Positions 1 to 9,647 of a stretch of DNA of 64,000 nt are shown piece by piece (position 1 is the first letter of the stretch; every line of letters starts with the position of its first letter). The stretch lies in NCBI RefSeq assembly GCF_017161445.1, contig NZ_CP071060.1:1674001-1738000 (forward strand). Direction: 5' to 3'. The stretch is from Niveibacterium microcysteis. Lineage in GTDB: Bacteria; Pseudomonadota; Gammaproteobacteria; Burkholderiales; Rhodocyclaceae. The position numbers and the translations under genes were made by a program. The notes under the pieces were generated by a model that was given only the letters and a program-made list of their open reading frames with translations, was not told the origin of the DNA and ran no database searches.

Positions 1-2
1 TG

Positions 3-959
3 GCTGACTGCGGCAGACCATCCGGACCCGTCGCGCTCGCCGATACTGCAGGCGAATCAATGCTGGTGGCCGAATCCGGCGCTGGCGGCGCGGTACTGGG
101 CTGCCTTCGCTTGCGTGCGGCAATCGGCCTCACGCTGCCGCGATACTGGTATCACGTCGGCTGCACCGTTCATGCGGCGAAGGACCTGCAACTCTTCCAT
201 CGTCAGCGCACGCTGCTTCTGGGCAACAACCATACCGGCGCGAGCGAGCTGGCCGAGATCGCCTGGGCGCGTAGCGGCGTGCCGCTTGCCGCGCAGGCCG
301 CTGTGCTGAACCTCCTGGTGCAGACCGCGTTGCTGCTGATCGCGCGGCGTCGTGATGGCTTCGCCAGCCATCTGATTGTCGAGTTGCCGGGGCCGCGCGA
401 CGCAGCCGGGCAGGCGCCTTTCTGGCAGGGCCTGGGTCGCCAGTTCTGCCGGCTCGATCCCTTGCTGGCGCGGGAGCAGTTCGGCGACGCGTGGCGTGCG
501 CACGCTGCAACGCTGCTGCCGCGTCAGACGGTGTATGCCTCCTTCCTGTCGCCCGCCGCGCAGGATGCCATTGCGCACGCGGCCCCGTTCTCGCGCGTTC
601 TGCAGGATGTACTTGAGGCCGCCGGCATGCGCTACAGCCACCACATCAGCATCGACGATGGCGGACCGGTGCTCGAGGCGGATGTCGACACCCTCGGTAC
701 CGTGACCGCGGGCCGCCTCTGGTCGCTTGTTCAGCGCGATGCAGCGGGCCCCGGCGTGCCGATGCTGGTGGTGCATGGCGATGCAGGCAACTGGCATGCG
801 GTCATCGCGCAGGCCACCCTTCATGGCGGCCGCCTGGCGCTGCTGCCGGACGACTTCGCTCGACTCGGTGCCCATGCCGGCGAGCAGGTGTGGGCCGCGC
901 CATTGCGCAGCGACTTCGATGCAATGCCCGCCGGCGGCCACTCGGCGCCCGACGCCTGA
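3..959 (+). CDS. astA: Arginine N-succinyltransferase (AstA family), 5'-truncated by the window edge
   Basis: The frame is open from the first bases, so the true start lies outside the window. The product transfers succinyl from succinyl-CoA to L-arginine, the first step of the AST arginine-degradation pathway, in the cytoplasm. The family signature follows the ATG at 60: a GLTLPRYWYHVG stretch, then HAAKDLQLFHRQRTLLLGNN and HTGASELAEIAW, which are hallmark AstA blocks. The C-terminal third is more diverged. The next gene is a YfcC/ArcD-type permease, consistent with amino-acid use. Family assignment is firm; alpha/beta subunit identity is not resolvable because the N-terminus is missing. Confidence 0.85.
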   Translation, partial: ADCGRPSGPVALADTAGESMLVAESGAGGAVLGCLRLRAAIGLTLPRYWYHVGCTVHAAKDLQLFHRQRTLLLGNNHTGASELAEIAWARSGVPLAAQAAVLNLLVQTALLLIARRRDGFASHLIVELPGPRDAAGQAPFWQGLGRQFCRLDPLLAREQFGDAWRAHAATLLPRQTVYASFLSPAAQDAIAHAAPFSRVLQDVLEAAGMRYSHHISIDDGGPVLEADVDTLGTVTAGRLWSLVQRDAAGPGVPMLVVHGDAGNWHAVIAQATLHGGRLALLPDDFARLGAHAGEQVWAAPLRSDFDAMPAGGHSAPDA

Positions 960-1111
960 GGTGCCTGCGTGCATGAGCAACGTGGCGTGGTGTGGGGCGG
1001 CCAGAGGATCGACATGATCAGCCTCGGGCCCGCGACGCTTTCGACTGCTGTTCCATCCTGTCATCAGCCCGCAGTGGCGCGGTCGGTGGCCAATTCATTG
1101 AGGTATCCGGC

Positions 1112-2500
1112 ATGAAGTTGCGCCTGCCCAACACCTATGTGCTGCTGGTTTCGCTACTGGCGCTGATCGCGCTGTCGACCTGGGTCGTGCCTGGGGGCAA
1201 GTTCGAAACCACCGTCGTCGCCGGCAAGACCCTGGTCGTGCCCGGCAGCTACCATCTGGTCGAAGCGCGGCCGCAGGGCCTCGCCGCACTGCTGACTGCG
1301 CCCATCAAGGGCTTCGTCGAGGCCGCACTGATCATCGGCTTCGTGCTGATCGTCGGCGGTGCCTTCTCGGTACTGCAGAAGACCGAGGCGATCGACGCCA
1401 TGATCAAGTCCGTCGCCCGTGCCCACAGCCGCTCGGCCTGGGTTCGCGCCGCGGTGATCCCGGTCTTCGTCGGGCTGTTCGCGCTGGGAGGGGCCACCTT
1501 CGGCATGGCGGAAGAGGCGATCCCCTTCGTGATGATCTTCATTCCGCTGGCGTTGGCGCTGCGGCTCGATACGCTGACCGGCATGGCGATCCCCTTCGTC
1601 GGCTCGCAGATCGGCTTCGCCACCGCATTCCTCAACCCCTTCAACGTCGGCGTCGCGCAGGGCATCGCTGGCGTGCCGATGTTTTCCGGCCTCGGCTATC
1701 GCGCGATCTGCTGGGCGGTCGCGACCGCCATCACCATCGGCTTCCTGCAGTGGTGGGCGGTGCGCATCCGCCGCACGCCGGAGCTGAGTCCCACTTTCGC
1801 GCTGGACCAGGAGCGCCGCAAGACGCTCGACCTCGTCAGCTTTGAGCAGTTCGCAGGGATGACCGCGCGGCACAAGCTGGTGCTGTGGCTGTTCGCCGCC
1901 ACCCTGCTCGGCATGATCTTCGGTGTGGTGCGCTTCGGCTGGTACATCGAGGAGATCGCTGCGCTGTTCCTGGTGATGGCGCTGGCGGTCGGCCTCGTCG
2001 CGCGGCTATCGGCCGACGAGCTGACCGGCGCCTTTCTCCATGGCGCGAAGGACCTTGTCGGCACCGCGCTGGTGATCGCGCTGGCCAAGGGCACGGTGAT
2101 CCTGATGCGCGACGGGCAGATCATCGACACGCTGCTCAACGCGCTGGCGCCGCTGGTCGCGTCCGACAGCCCGGTGTTCGCCGCGCAGAAGATGTTCGTG
2201 ATCCAATCGGTGATCAACTTCTTCATTCACTCCGGCACCGGGCAAGCCGCGCTGACCATGCCGATCATGGCGCCGCTGGCCGATCTGGTCGGCATCACCC
2301 GCCAGACCGCGATCCTCGCCTTCCAGTTCGGCGAACTGGCCACCGCGATCATCCCGACCTCCGGCATCACGGTCGGCGTGCTGGCACTCTCGGGCGTGCC
2401 CTACACCACCTGGGTGCGCTGGATGCTGCCGCTGCAGGGCCTTTACCTGATCATGGCGTTGGTACTGCTGGCGCCGCCGGCGCTGCTCGGCTGGCAGTAA
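1112..2500 (+). CDS. YfcC-family (ArcD-related) inner-membrane permease
   Basis: A 462-residue hydrophobic protein with about 10-12 predicted membrane segments. I chose the ATG at 1112 (MKLRLPNTYVLL) because it opens directly into the first membrane helix, whereas the upstream in-frame codons from 992 give a basic, non-membrane leader. Typical family features are the N-terminal VPGGKFE motif, a GGATFGMAEEAIPF segment and a C-terminal TSGITVGVLALSGVPYTTWVRW block. Members include putative arginine/ornithine antiporters and basic amino-acid transporters. Its position 150 bp after astA suggests amino-acid uptake or exchange, but the substrate is inferred only from context. Confidence 0.8.
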   Translation: MKLRLPNTYVLLVSLLALIALSTWVVPGGKFETTVVAGKTLVVPGSYHLVEARPQGLAALLTAPIKGFVEAALIIGFVLIVGGAFSVLQKTEAIDAMIKSVARAHSRSAWVRAAVIPVFVGLFALGGATFGMAEEAIPFVMIFIPLALALRLDTLTGMAIPFVGSQIGFATAFLNPFNVGVAQGIAGVPMFSGLGYRAICWAVATAITIGFLQWWAVRIRRTPELSPTFALDQERRKTLDLVSFEQFAGMTARHKLVLWLFAATLLGMIFGVVRFGWYIEEIAALFLVMALAVGLVARLSADELTGAFLHGAKDLVGTALVIALAKGTVILMRDGQIIDTLLNALAPLVASDSPVFAAQKMFVIQSVINFFIHSGTGQAALTMPIMAPLADLVGITRQTAILAFQFGELATAIIPTSGITVGVLALSGVPYTTWVRWMLPLQGLYLIMALVLLAPPALLGWQ

Positions 2501-2563
2501 TCGGGGCGGGTAGAAGGGCTGCGCGAGCTGCCTTGCCTTGCTTCTGGGCCATGCTCGCCCGAC

Positions 2564-2906
2564 GATAGTCGAGTTCGACGCATGGCGCGCCGCGGAAAGT
2601 CGTTTCGCTGCGCGCCTGCAATGAGATGCCGTGTCGCTGCAGTAGGCGGGCCGATGCGAGATTGCGCGCATCTAGCGCCCGCAGCCCCGTCACCGCGAAG
2701 CGCGCCAGCGTGAATCCGATTTGGGCCTGCGCGCCGTCCGGCGACAGGAAGAGGCCGATGTCGCGCGGCGGTACATCGGCCCCCAGTGCGGCGATTCCGG
2801 GTTGCAGCCATTCCCCCTGTCGAGACATTGCGATGGCGGTGCCTGTGGTGAAGGGCCTCCAATGACATGCCGGCGGTGGGCCGCAGCGCGCTAACATCGC
2901 GCGCAT
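2564..2906 (-). pseudogene. Degenerate GNAT acetyltransferase remnant
   Basis: The minus-strand frame keeps fragments of a RimJ/RimL-like N-acetyltransferase: an early WRPFT block, IGFTLAR, then directly LRALDARNLASARLLQRHG and a FRGAPCVELDYR tail. In intact family members about 20-25 residues of the acetyl-CoA-binding segment separate the IGFTL and RALDARN blocks; here they are missing. The natural stop also appears lost, as the frame runs on into the 3' end of the YfcC gene. The start overlaps the divergent regulator's start. I read it as a decayed gene; a strongly diverged functional gene is less likely. Confidence 0.4.
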
Positions 2907-5301
2907 GCCTGTCGCCCAGCCTTCGTTTCCTCACCTGCCGGCCCGCCCGACCGTCGCGCGATCACGCCTGACGTCGCAGATCCTCGCTGCGACGGCTCGC
3001 CACCCTGTCACCGTGATCGTGGCGCCGGCCGGCTTCGGCAAGACCGCCATCGCAGCCCTGGTCGCCCATGGGAGCGCGAAGCCTTGCTGCTGGCTGGCGC
3101 TGGATCAACTGGCGGAGCCCGAGCGCTGGCCGGCACTGGCGGCCGCGCTTCGTGCCACGCCGGAAGCTGGGCTCCTGATTGTCGATGCGATCGACAGCCT
3201 GCCGGCGCCCACCGAGCAGGCATGGCGAGATGCCGGTGTCGAGGGTACGGCTCGCGCGCGCCTGCTGCTCGCGACGCGAACAACCGCAGCGCTGCCGATG
3301 CTCGAGCAGTGGCGTGCGCGTGGCCAGTTGGCGGTGTTCGACGCCCCGCAACTGCGCCCGACGGCCGCCGAGTGGCAACGGGCCTTCGGCCGCAACGACA
3401 CCGCGCGGGCGGGGTGTGAAGGATGGTGGGGGCTGCGTCTTGCTGGCGATTCGGTGGCCGCGCAGATCGAATGGCTGCGTCGAGTGTTCCTGCCGAGTTT
3501 GTCGCCGGATCTCGCCAATGTGTTGGGTGCCCAGGCGCTGGAGCCTGCCGCGAGCCCGGTCGCCTTGGGCGGCTGGCTGGGCATTGGCGCGGTGCGAGTG
3601 GCGCTGGCTCAGCATGCGCTGAACCTTGACGGCGCGCCGCTCGAGGCATGCCGGGCCGGGGCCGCTTTGGGTGAAACGCTTGCGGCCGCCTGGTGCTTGC
3701 ACCAACCCGCGTTGGCGGCCCGGTTTGTCGAGGCTGCCTTTGCCGATGCACTCGCCCTGCGCGATGCGCCGCGCGCAATCCGGCTCGCGCAGGCGAGCGG
3801 CAAGCCTGAGCACTGCGCGCGCCTGCTCGACGAGCTCGGCTGGCTGATTCTGCTTGGGCCGCGCCGCGATCTGCTCGGCGATCTGCTGAGCGGCCTGTCA
3901 CCACAAGCTGCCCGGCAACCCGCCATGCGCTTGTTGCGAGCGGCCTGGTGGGTCGAGCTCGAACGCGCGCCGGTGGAGGCCGAGCGCATCCTCCGCTCGG
4001 ACCAGCTCGAAGGGCCGCAGGCCGATGCGATCCAGGCGCGCTGCAAGTTGATGTTCGACGACGCCGAAGGCGCGGCGCGCCTTGCCGAATCGGCGCTCGC
4101 GGGACTGGCAGACCGCGATGCGCCGGAGGCCTTGCTGGCAGCCGCTGCGCTCGGGTATGCCTGCCTCGAACTGGGGCAGCCGATGCGCGCGATCCCGCTG
4201 CTGCGCGAAGTAGTCAGCGCTGCGCGGCGTGACGGCTTCGCCAACCTCGAACTCGATGGCTTGCATGTGCTGGCGCGCTCGCTGCAGGAACACGGCGACT
4301 ACCAGGGGCTCACCGAAACGCTTCGTCAGGCGCAGGCGCACATCGCGCAAAGCGGGTTGGCGAACGAAACCGCCGCGCAGTCGCTCGCGAGGCTCGCCCT
4401 GCTCGACGCGCATGAGCAATTGCAAACGCCAGCGCCGATGTTGCAGCCACCTGCCGACAGTGACCTCTTTGCCTTTGCATGGCTGGTTGCCCGCGCGCGC
4501 GAAGCGCTGCTGACCGGCCGGATTGGCGACGCGATGATGCTCGGCGAGCAGCTGGACAGCCGCTTGCTCGCCAGCTTCTGCAGTACCAAATGGCGGCTTG
4601 AAGCGGCTTACGTCGGCATCTGGATCGCCGGGCTGCGTGGCGATGTGGAACGGCTGCGCAGCTATGCCGGTGACGCGAGCCTGCCGCCGCCAGACGCCGG
4701 GTTGCATGCCTGGACTGGCGCGGTGCACCGCGCCGCGGCTGCTTTGCTGCGGCACCAGGCCTGGCCGGCCCCGCAGCTGCAAGCGCTGATCGACGCCCTG
4801 GCGCAACGCGGGCTGCGGCGCCTGCATGCCACCGCGAAGTTGATCGCCGCGCTGCGTGACCCAGCGGGTGATATCACGCTCCTTGGCGACTGGCTTCACG
4901 CGGCGGTCAGCAATGGCCGCCTGATGGATGCGCTTTGGCTGGCGCCCTGTCTGAGCGATCCACTCGCACGTTGGCTGCGCCACCCGGCCGCGGTGCAGGA
5001 CGCGGCGGTACGTGCCGGCGCGATGGCCTTGTTCGCGCGGCTGCAGCCGCCGGTTGCCGAATCTCCGCGCATCAGCCCGGCCGGGCGCCCGGCTGATCTG
5101 ACGGAGCGTGAATGGCAGGTGCTTCAACTGATCGGCCAGCAGTTCAGCAATGAACAGATCGCCGTCACGCTGCATGTGTCGCTGCCGACGGTGAAGACCC
5201 ATATCAACCGGCTCTACGCGAAGCTGGACATCGCCACGCGCGCCGAAGCGATGCAGCGTGCCCGTGCGTTGCAGGCGAGCACCGCCGTTCCACCGGCTTG
5301 A
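2905..5301 (+). CDS. MalT-like LuxR-family ATPase regulator (LAL type)
   Basis: A 798-residue regulator. A Walker A motif (APAGFGKT, residues 40-47) lies in an N-terminal STAND NTPase module; a long helical, TPR-like middle follows; a LuxR helix-turn-helix sits near residues 735-790 (LTEREWQVLQLIGQQFSNEQIA, then VSLPTVKTHINRLY). MalT-class proteins bind ATP and an inducer sugar and activate maltose/glucan genes. The GH13 alpha-amylase gene starts 104 bp downstream on the same strand, so control of alpha-glucan use is the simplest inference. E. coli MalT is about 100 residues longer. The inducer is unknown. Confidence 0.85.
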   Translation: MPVAQPSFPHLPARPTVARSRLTSQILAATARHPVTVIVAPAGFGKTAIAALVAHGSAKPCCWLALDQLAEPERWPALAAALRATPEAGLLIVDAIDSLPAPTEQAWRDAGVEGTARARLLLATRTTAALPMLEQWRARGQLAVFDAPQLRPTAAEWQRAFGRNDTARAGCEGWWGLRLAGDSVAAQIEWLRRVFLPSLSPDLANVLGAQALEPAASPVALGGWLGIGAVRVALAQHALNLDGAPLEACRAGAALGETLAAAWCLHQPALAARFVEAAFADALALRDAPRAIRLAQASGKPEHCARLLDELGWLILLGPRRDLLGDLLSGLSPQAARQPAMRLLRAAWWVELERAPVEAERILRSDQLEGPQADAIQARCKLMFDDAEGAARLAESALAGLADRDAPEALLAAAALGYACLELGQPMRAIPLLREVVSAARRDGFANLELDGLHVLARSLQEHGDYQGLTETLRQAQAHIAQSGLANETAAQSLARLALLDAHEQLQTPAPMLQPPADSDLFAFAWLVARAREALLTGRIGDAMMLGEQLDSRLLASFCSTKWRLEAAYVGIWIAGLRGDVERLRSYAGDASLPPPDAGLHAWTGAVHRAAAALLRHQAWPAPQLQALIDALAQRGLRRLHATAKLIAALRDPAGDITLLGDWLHAAVSNGRLMDALWLAPCLSDPLARWLRHPAAVQDAAVRAGAMALFARLQPPVAESPRISPAGRPADLTEREWQVLQLIGQQFSNEQIAVTLHVSLPTVKTHINRLYAKLDIATRAEAMQRARALQASTAVPPA

Positions 5302-5405
5302 ATCAACCCAGGGGTTGAATGCGTTGCGGCCCGCGCGGCCGCCAGACTCCATGCCCGAACGATCACGCACCGGTGCGTGACGACCTTTCTGGACAGGAGC
5401 TGGCA

Positions 5406-7055
5406 ATGAGGTTTCGCTGGATCGCGCGCGCGGCCGCGCTATGGCTATGCATCGGCGGCGCCACCGCTGCGTTTGGCGCCGCGGCATCACCGCAGTTGGG
5501 CGAGGTTGGTGCCGTCGCCGCCATGCCGCGCGACAGCGGCTTGCCCGACGGCTGGGATCGCAAGGGCGTGTTCGTCGAGATCCTCGTACGCGCCTATCAG
5601 GACAGCAACGGCGACGGCATCGGTGACCTCAACGGTGTGACGCAACGCCTCGACTATCTTCAGTCACTCGGTATCCGGGGCATCTGGCTGATGCCGATCA
5701 CCGCGAGCCAGGATCACGATCACGGCTATGCGCCGGTGAACTACCGCGACATCGAGCCCGCCTACGGCACGCTGGCCGACTTCGACCGCCTGGTTGCCGA
5801 GGCACACAAGCGTGGCATCGGCGTGATCCTCGATTACGTGATCAACCACAGCGGCTCTGCGCATCCGCTGTTCGAGTCCGCCGCGGCCGACCGCAAATCG
5901 CCGTACCGTGACTGGTATGTGTTCAGCGATACCGAGATGAAGGGCTGGACCACCTACGGTGGCGACCCATGGCGCGCGAACGGTGACGACTGGTATTACG
6001 GCGCCTTCGACGTGATCATGCCGGACTGGAATCTGCGCAATCCGGCGGTCGTCGACTTCCATCTCGACAACCTGCGTTTCTGGCTCAACCGTGGTGTCGA
6101 TGGCTTCCGCTTCGACGCGGTCGGCGTGCTGTACGAGAACGGCCCGATCGCGTGGGACAACCAGCCCGAGAACCATGTGTTGATGAAGCGGGCGCAGGAT
6201 CTGCTGGCGAGCTACGGCAAGCGCTACATGGTGTGCGAGGCAGCGAGCGATCCGGTGGCCTTCTCGGGCGAGGATTCCTGCGGCAGCGCGTTCTCGTTCG
6301 GCCTGCAGAAGTACATCATCAAGAGCATCCAGATGGGCCGCGTGATGCCGGATTTGCGCTACATGCTGCGCACGATGCCGGTGGCGCGCATGGGCACGAT
6401 CCTTTCCAGCCACGATTACTACGCCGGTGCGCGCCCTTTCAAGCAGTTCGGTGGCGACGAGCCGCGCTACAAGCTGGCCGCCGCGACGCTGTTGACGCTA
6501 CCCGGCCACCCCTTCCTTTACTACGGCGAGGAGATCGGCCTCTCGCACGCGCAGCCGGTGGACTACCAGGATCAATCGATACGTGGCCCGATGAGCTGGA
6601 GCGCCGAGGCGAACGCGGGTTTCAGCACGGCGACGCCGTTTCGCCCGCTGGTCGACAACTGGCGTACGCACAATGTGGCGGCCGAGGAGGCGAATACCGA
6701 TTCCTTGCTGTACTGGTACCGCCAGCTGATCGCCCTGCGCAACGCGCATCCGGCGCTGCAGACCGGCGACTTCACCTTGTGGTCGCAGGATGACGACGCG
6801 ATCTTTGCCTTCACGCGTGAGGCAGGCGGGGAGAAGTTGCTGGTGCTGATCAACTATTCGGCACGCGAGGCCAGCATCGCGGCGCCCGCAGATTTCGATG
6901 CGGCGGCCTGGGCACCCGTGTTCCCGGCAGCGACCGCGTTGCGTTTGGGCCAGGCTGCAGCACCCAAGGGTCAACGTTCTGCCAAGGCCTCCGAGGCTCC
7001 GTCGCAGATCCGCGTGGCGCCTCAGTCGTTGCAGGTGTTACGTCTCGCACCTTAA
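5406..7055 (+). CDS. Secreted GH13 alpha-amylase family glycosidase
   Basis: The start at 5406 has a good AGGAG site a few bases upstream and opens a signal peptide (MRFRWIARAAALWLCIGGAT, cleavage near residue 24-27); the frame is open further upstream from 5319 without such signals. GH13 landmarks in the 549-residue product are SDGIGDLNG-like region (SNGDGIGDLNG), DYVINH at 143-148, the nucleophile Asp237 in GFRFDAV, probable acid/base Glu278 in MVCEAA, and Asp337 in SSHD, where most members have NHD. It should cleave alpha-1,4-glucans, or act as a related glucosidase or trehalose-type enzyme, in the periplasm or outside. It likely belongs with the upstream MalT-like gene. Confidence 0.88.
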   Translation: MRFRWIARAAALWLCIGGATAAFGAAASPQLGEVGAVAAMPRDSGLPDGWDRKGVFVEILVRAYQDSNGDGIGDLNGVTQRLDYLQSLGIRGIWLMPITASQDHDHGYAPVNYRDIEPAYGTLADFDRLVAEAHKRGIGVILDYVINHSGSAHPLFESAAADRKSPYRDWYVFSDTEMKGWTTYGGDPWRANGDDWYYGAFDVIMPDWNLRNPAVVDFHLDNLRFWLNRGVDGFRFDAVGVLYENGPIAWDNQPENHVLMKRAQDLLASYGKRYMVCEAASDPVAFSGEDSCGSAFSFGLQKYIIKSIQMGRVMPDLRYMLRTMPVARMGTILSSHDYYAGARPFKQFGGDEPRYKLAAATLLTLPGHPFLYYGEEIGLSHAQPVDYQDQSIRGPMSWSAEANAGFSTATPFRPLVDNWRTHNVAAEEANTDSLLYWYRQLIALRNAHPALQTGDFTLWSQDDDAIFAFTREAGGEKLLVLINYSAREASIAAPADFDAAAWAPVFPAATALRLGQAAAPKGQRSAKASEAPSQIRVAPQSLQVLRLAP

Positions 7056-7144
7056 GTCGCGAGGGGGCGTGCCGCGGCGTGCATCACGGTCGTCCCGCAT
7101 GCCCTGCGGCATGATGACGCCTTCATCTTCCGGAGGGCGGTGCG

Positions 7145-7843
7145 ATGCGGCAATTGCGACTTGGCGTGATCTTATCGGCGGCGCTGGCATGGGCGCCGCT
7201 GGCGACAGCGCGCGCGGACTTTGACGAGGCGGCCTTGTTCAAGGCCTGCCCCGGCGTTGCAGCCTTCTACGCGAAGCAGTCGGCCGAAAAGGAGCCGGCG
7301 CCCGTTGTGGCAACCGATAAGGCGCGCCAGGCCGCGTTGCTTGAGCGCGTGGCCGAGGATCAGGCACTGCGCGACGAGCTGGTGCGCGACATGAGCAACG
7401 CCGAGGCGATCAGCAAGGTCAAGGAAGTCGACGCGCGCAACCTCGCCTGGCTTAAGGCCGACGTCGAGCGGCGTGGATTCCCGGCGCGCGCGGAAGTGGG
7501 CGATGACGGGATTCGCGCCGCATGGCTGCTGATCCAGCATGCAGACACCGATCGGGCATTCCAGAAGAAGGCGCTGGAGGCCTTTCTGGCAGAGCCGGAG
7601 CGCTACGGTGTACGAAAGGACGACATCGCCTTGCTGACCGACCGGACACTTGTGGGCGAAGGCAAGTTACAGCGCTACGGTTCGCAGTTCGACGACAAGG
7701 ATGGTCGGCTGGTGTTGCAGCCGGTTGAGGCGCCAGAGTCGCTGGAGAGTCGGCGTGCAGCGATGGGGCTGCCTTCAATGGCTGACTACGCCTGCATGAT
7801 GCAGACGATGTACCGCCGGGAGGTGGAACTGACGCCGCGTTGA
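7145..7843 (+). CDS. DUF6624-type exported protein
   Basis: A 232-residue protein preceded by a strong GGAGGGCGGTGCG ribosome-binding region. It has a signal peptide ending near ATARA (residues 20-24), then a domain with the spacing typical of DUF6624: a DQALRDELVRDM helix, a GIRAAWLLIQHAD segment and a conserved LLTDRTLVGEGKLQRYGSQF block, with a C-terminal SRRAAMGLPSMADY. No catalytic function is established for the family. It stands alone between the amylase gene and a convergent Nudix gene, so context gives no further clue. Confidence 0.65.
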   Translation: MRQLRLGVILSAALAWAPLATARADFDEAALFKACPGVAAFYAKQSAEKEPAPVVATDKARQAALLERVAEDQALRDELVRDMSNAEAISKVKEVDARNLAWLKADVERRGFPARAEVGDDGIRAAWLLIQHADTDRAFQKKALEAFLAEPERYGVRKDDIALLTDRTLVGEGKLQRYGSQFDDKDGRLVLQPVEAPESLESRRAAMGLPSMADYACMMQTMYRREVELTPR

Positions 7844-7850
7844 GTGCGCC

Positions 7851-8327
7851 TCATCTCACGCGCGCCGCTGCCGCGAGCAGTTCGGGCAGCGTGCGCGGGA
7901 AGCGCTCGTTGTGCGCGGTAGCCAGCGCGTCGGCGGACCACCAGCGGTGCTCCTGCATGATGGAGCGCTCCGCTTCGCTCCAGCCGTCGTGCCTGATCTC
8001 GGTGTGCGTCGTTCGCACGAGATAGAAGCGTTCTTCGGCGCGGACCCATGTGCCGTCCGGCAGCGGCATGGCGAAGCTGCGTTCGCCCAGTTCTGGCCCG
8101 ATCGCGAGGCCCGCCAATCCGGTCTCTTCGCGCAGCTCGCGCGCAGCCGCGTCGCGCCAGGATTCGTCGGGCATCAATGCGCCGCCCGGCGTTGCCCAGA
8201 AGTTGCTGCCCGCAAGCGGGCCTGCGCTGTGACAGAAGCAAAACAGCAGCACGCGATCGGACGCATCGAGCACGATCAGGCGTGCCGCAGGGCGGGCGGG
8301 CAGGGCTGCGGGGTCAAGCGTGGTCAA
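7851..8327 (-). CDS. Nudix hydrolase
   Basis: A 158-residue Nudix (MutT-like) pyrophosphohydrolase. The Nudix box is intact (GGALMPDESWRDAAARELRE followed by ETGLA), giving the metal-binding REXXEE core. The substrate among nucleoside diphosphate-X compounds cannot be told. The start is a TTG that overlaps the TGA stop of the upstream lipoprotein gene (TTGA), implying translational coupling; no clear Shine-Dalgarno is visible, so a slightly different start is possible. Confidence 0.85.
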   Translation of the reverse strand: MTTLDPAALPARPAARLIVLDASDRVLLFCFCHSAGPLAGSNFWATPGGALMPDESWRDAAARELREETGLAGLAIGPELGERSFAMPLPDGTWVRAEERFYLVRTTHTEIRHDGWSEAERSIMQEHRWWSADALATAHNERFPRTLPELLAAAARVR

Positions 8328-9478
8328 CGGGCGGCTTCGAGGCTGCGCAGATGCTCGAGTTTAGCGCCGTAGCGTGAGCGGTCCTTGCCGGTGGTGCTGT
8401 TTTCGCGCGCGAGTTGCAACTCACGCTGGGCAAGCGGCAATTCGCCAAGATGAAAGTGCGCAAGCGCAAGCCAGAAGTGGAATTCATGGTAGTAGGGCGC
8501 TCGCGCAACTTCGCGCGTGAACAGGTCACGCGCGGCAGCGTAGTCGCCGGCATCCATCGCGGCGCGACCGCGCTCGAAGAAGCTGAATGCAGGCTCCGGG
8601 TCCACTTTCGCCAGGCGCTCGCGCAGCGCGGCGGCTTCTGCGACGCGACCGAGCTCCGTCATCACGTCGGCTTGGTTGAAGAGCGCTTGCGTGTTGGTGG
8701 GCTCCAGATCCAGCGCCTCGTCAAACGCCCGGATCGCGGCCGCAGGCTGCCCGTGCCGCCGATAGATCACGCCAAGGGTGTTGTACGCACTGGTGAAGCG
8801 GCGGTCCGCACGGATCGCTTCGCGGGCCCACCAGTAGGCATCGTCGACCTGGCTGCGGGCAAGGGACTCCGCGGCGCGGTTGTTCATGAACATCGCGATG
8901 ACGGTGGACTCGCTGACCTGCCGTACGCGCAAACCACGCAGGTCTTCCGGTGGCAGGAAGTCCACCGTCATCGAGTCGACCATCAACTGGCTCAGTCGCG
9001 GATCGGGCGGCCGGGTGTCCAGCGTGACGTTGATGTGATCGATCGAGAACTGAAGGTTCGCGCTGCGCCCCAGTGCCGGATCGGCCGTGTAGCGCTGGAA
9101 ACGGACCGCCAGCCCGAGCTCCTTCGCGAAGGCCGCCGTCATGATCACCAATGAGAGGCAATTGCCGGACTTCGCGTCGAACGCCTCCGCCGCCGTGCGC
9201 GTGGTTTCGGAGTCGTACTCCAGCTTGAGCTGGTCCTGGCGGTAGAGCGCATCGACCAGACCGGCCTTCACACCCAGCCGGCTCATGCGCTCGGCTGCCG
9301 GGCCTTGCAGATAGCGCTGCATCGCCTCGCTGACGGCAAACACCTGCTGTGCGGAAACGCGGGCGGTGGGTGCCGCAAACGCCTGATCGTTGAAAAGCGC
9401 AGGCGCGCCGGGGCCTGGCGCCATCGAGGAACAGGCACCCAGCATCAGCATCGACAACAGTGCGATCACCGCCTTCAT
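8324..9478 (-). CDS. TPR-containing lipoprotein with transglutaminase-like N-terminal domain
   Basis: The start at 9478 has a GGAGG site and gives a lipoprotein signal with lipobox LGAC (Cys16); the frame is open upstream to 9610 but without such signals. The 384-residue product has a segment resembling bacterial transglutaminase-like folds (SGNCLSLVIMTAAFAKELGL, with the usual Cys) and, in the second half, tetratricopeptide repeats (TSAYNTLGVIYRRHGQPAAA and NTQALFNQADVMTELGRVAE). It is probably anchored to the envelope and acts in protein contacts. Its stop overlaps the Nudix start. Confidence 0.7.
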   Translation of the reverse strand: MKAVIALLSMLMLGACSSMAPGPGAPALFNDQAFAAPTARVSAQQVFAVSEAMQRYLQGPAAERMSRLGVKAGLVDALYRQDQLKLEYDSETTRTAAEAFDAKSGNCLSLVIMTAAFAKELGLAVRFQRYTADPALGRSANLQFSIDHINVTLDTRPPDPRLSQLMVDSMTVDFLPPEDLRGLRVRQVSESTVIAMFMNNRAAESLARSQVDDAYWWAREAIRADRRFTSAYNTLGVIYRRHGQPAAAIRAFDEALDLEPTNTQALFNQADVMTELGRVAEAAALRERLAKVDPEPAFSFFERGRAAMDAGDYAAARDLFTREVARAPYYHEFHFWLALAHFHLGELPLAQRELQLARENSTTGKDRSRYGAKLEHLRSLEAAR

Positions 9479-9647
9479 TCCTGTGCCTCCGGCCGCTGGC
9501 GCGACATCAACTTCCATCGTAGTTGTTGAGCCGGCAAACAACAGGGGACATTCGCCGTAGCGGTGGCCGCAGGGTGCGGCTACTTGCCGTGACGAACGCA
9601 TGGACCGCAACTAGAATGGACCGAACGCCACCACGCCCGGGAACCGG

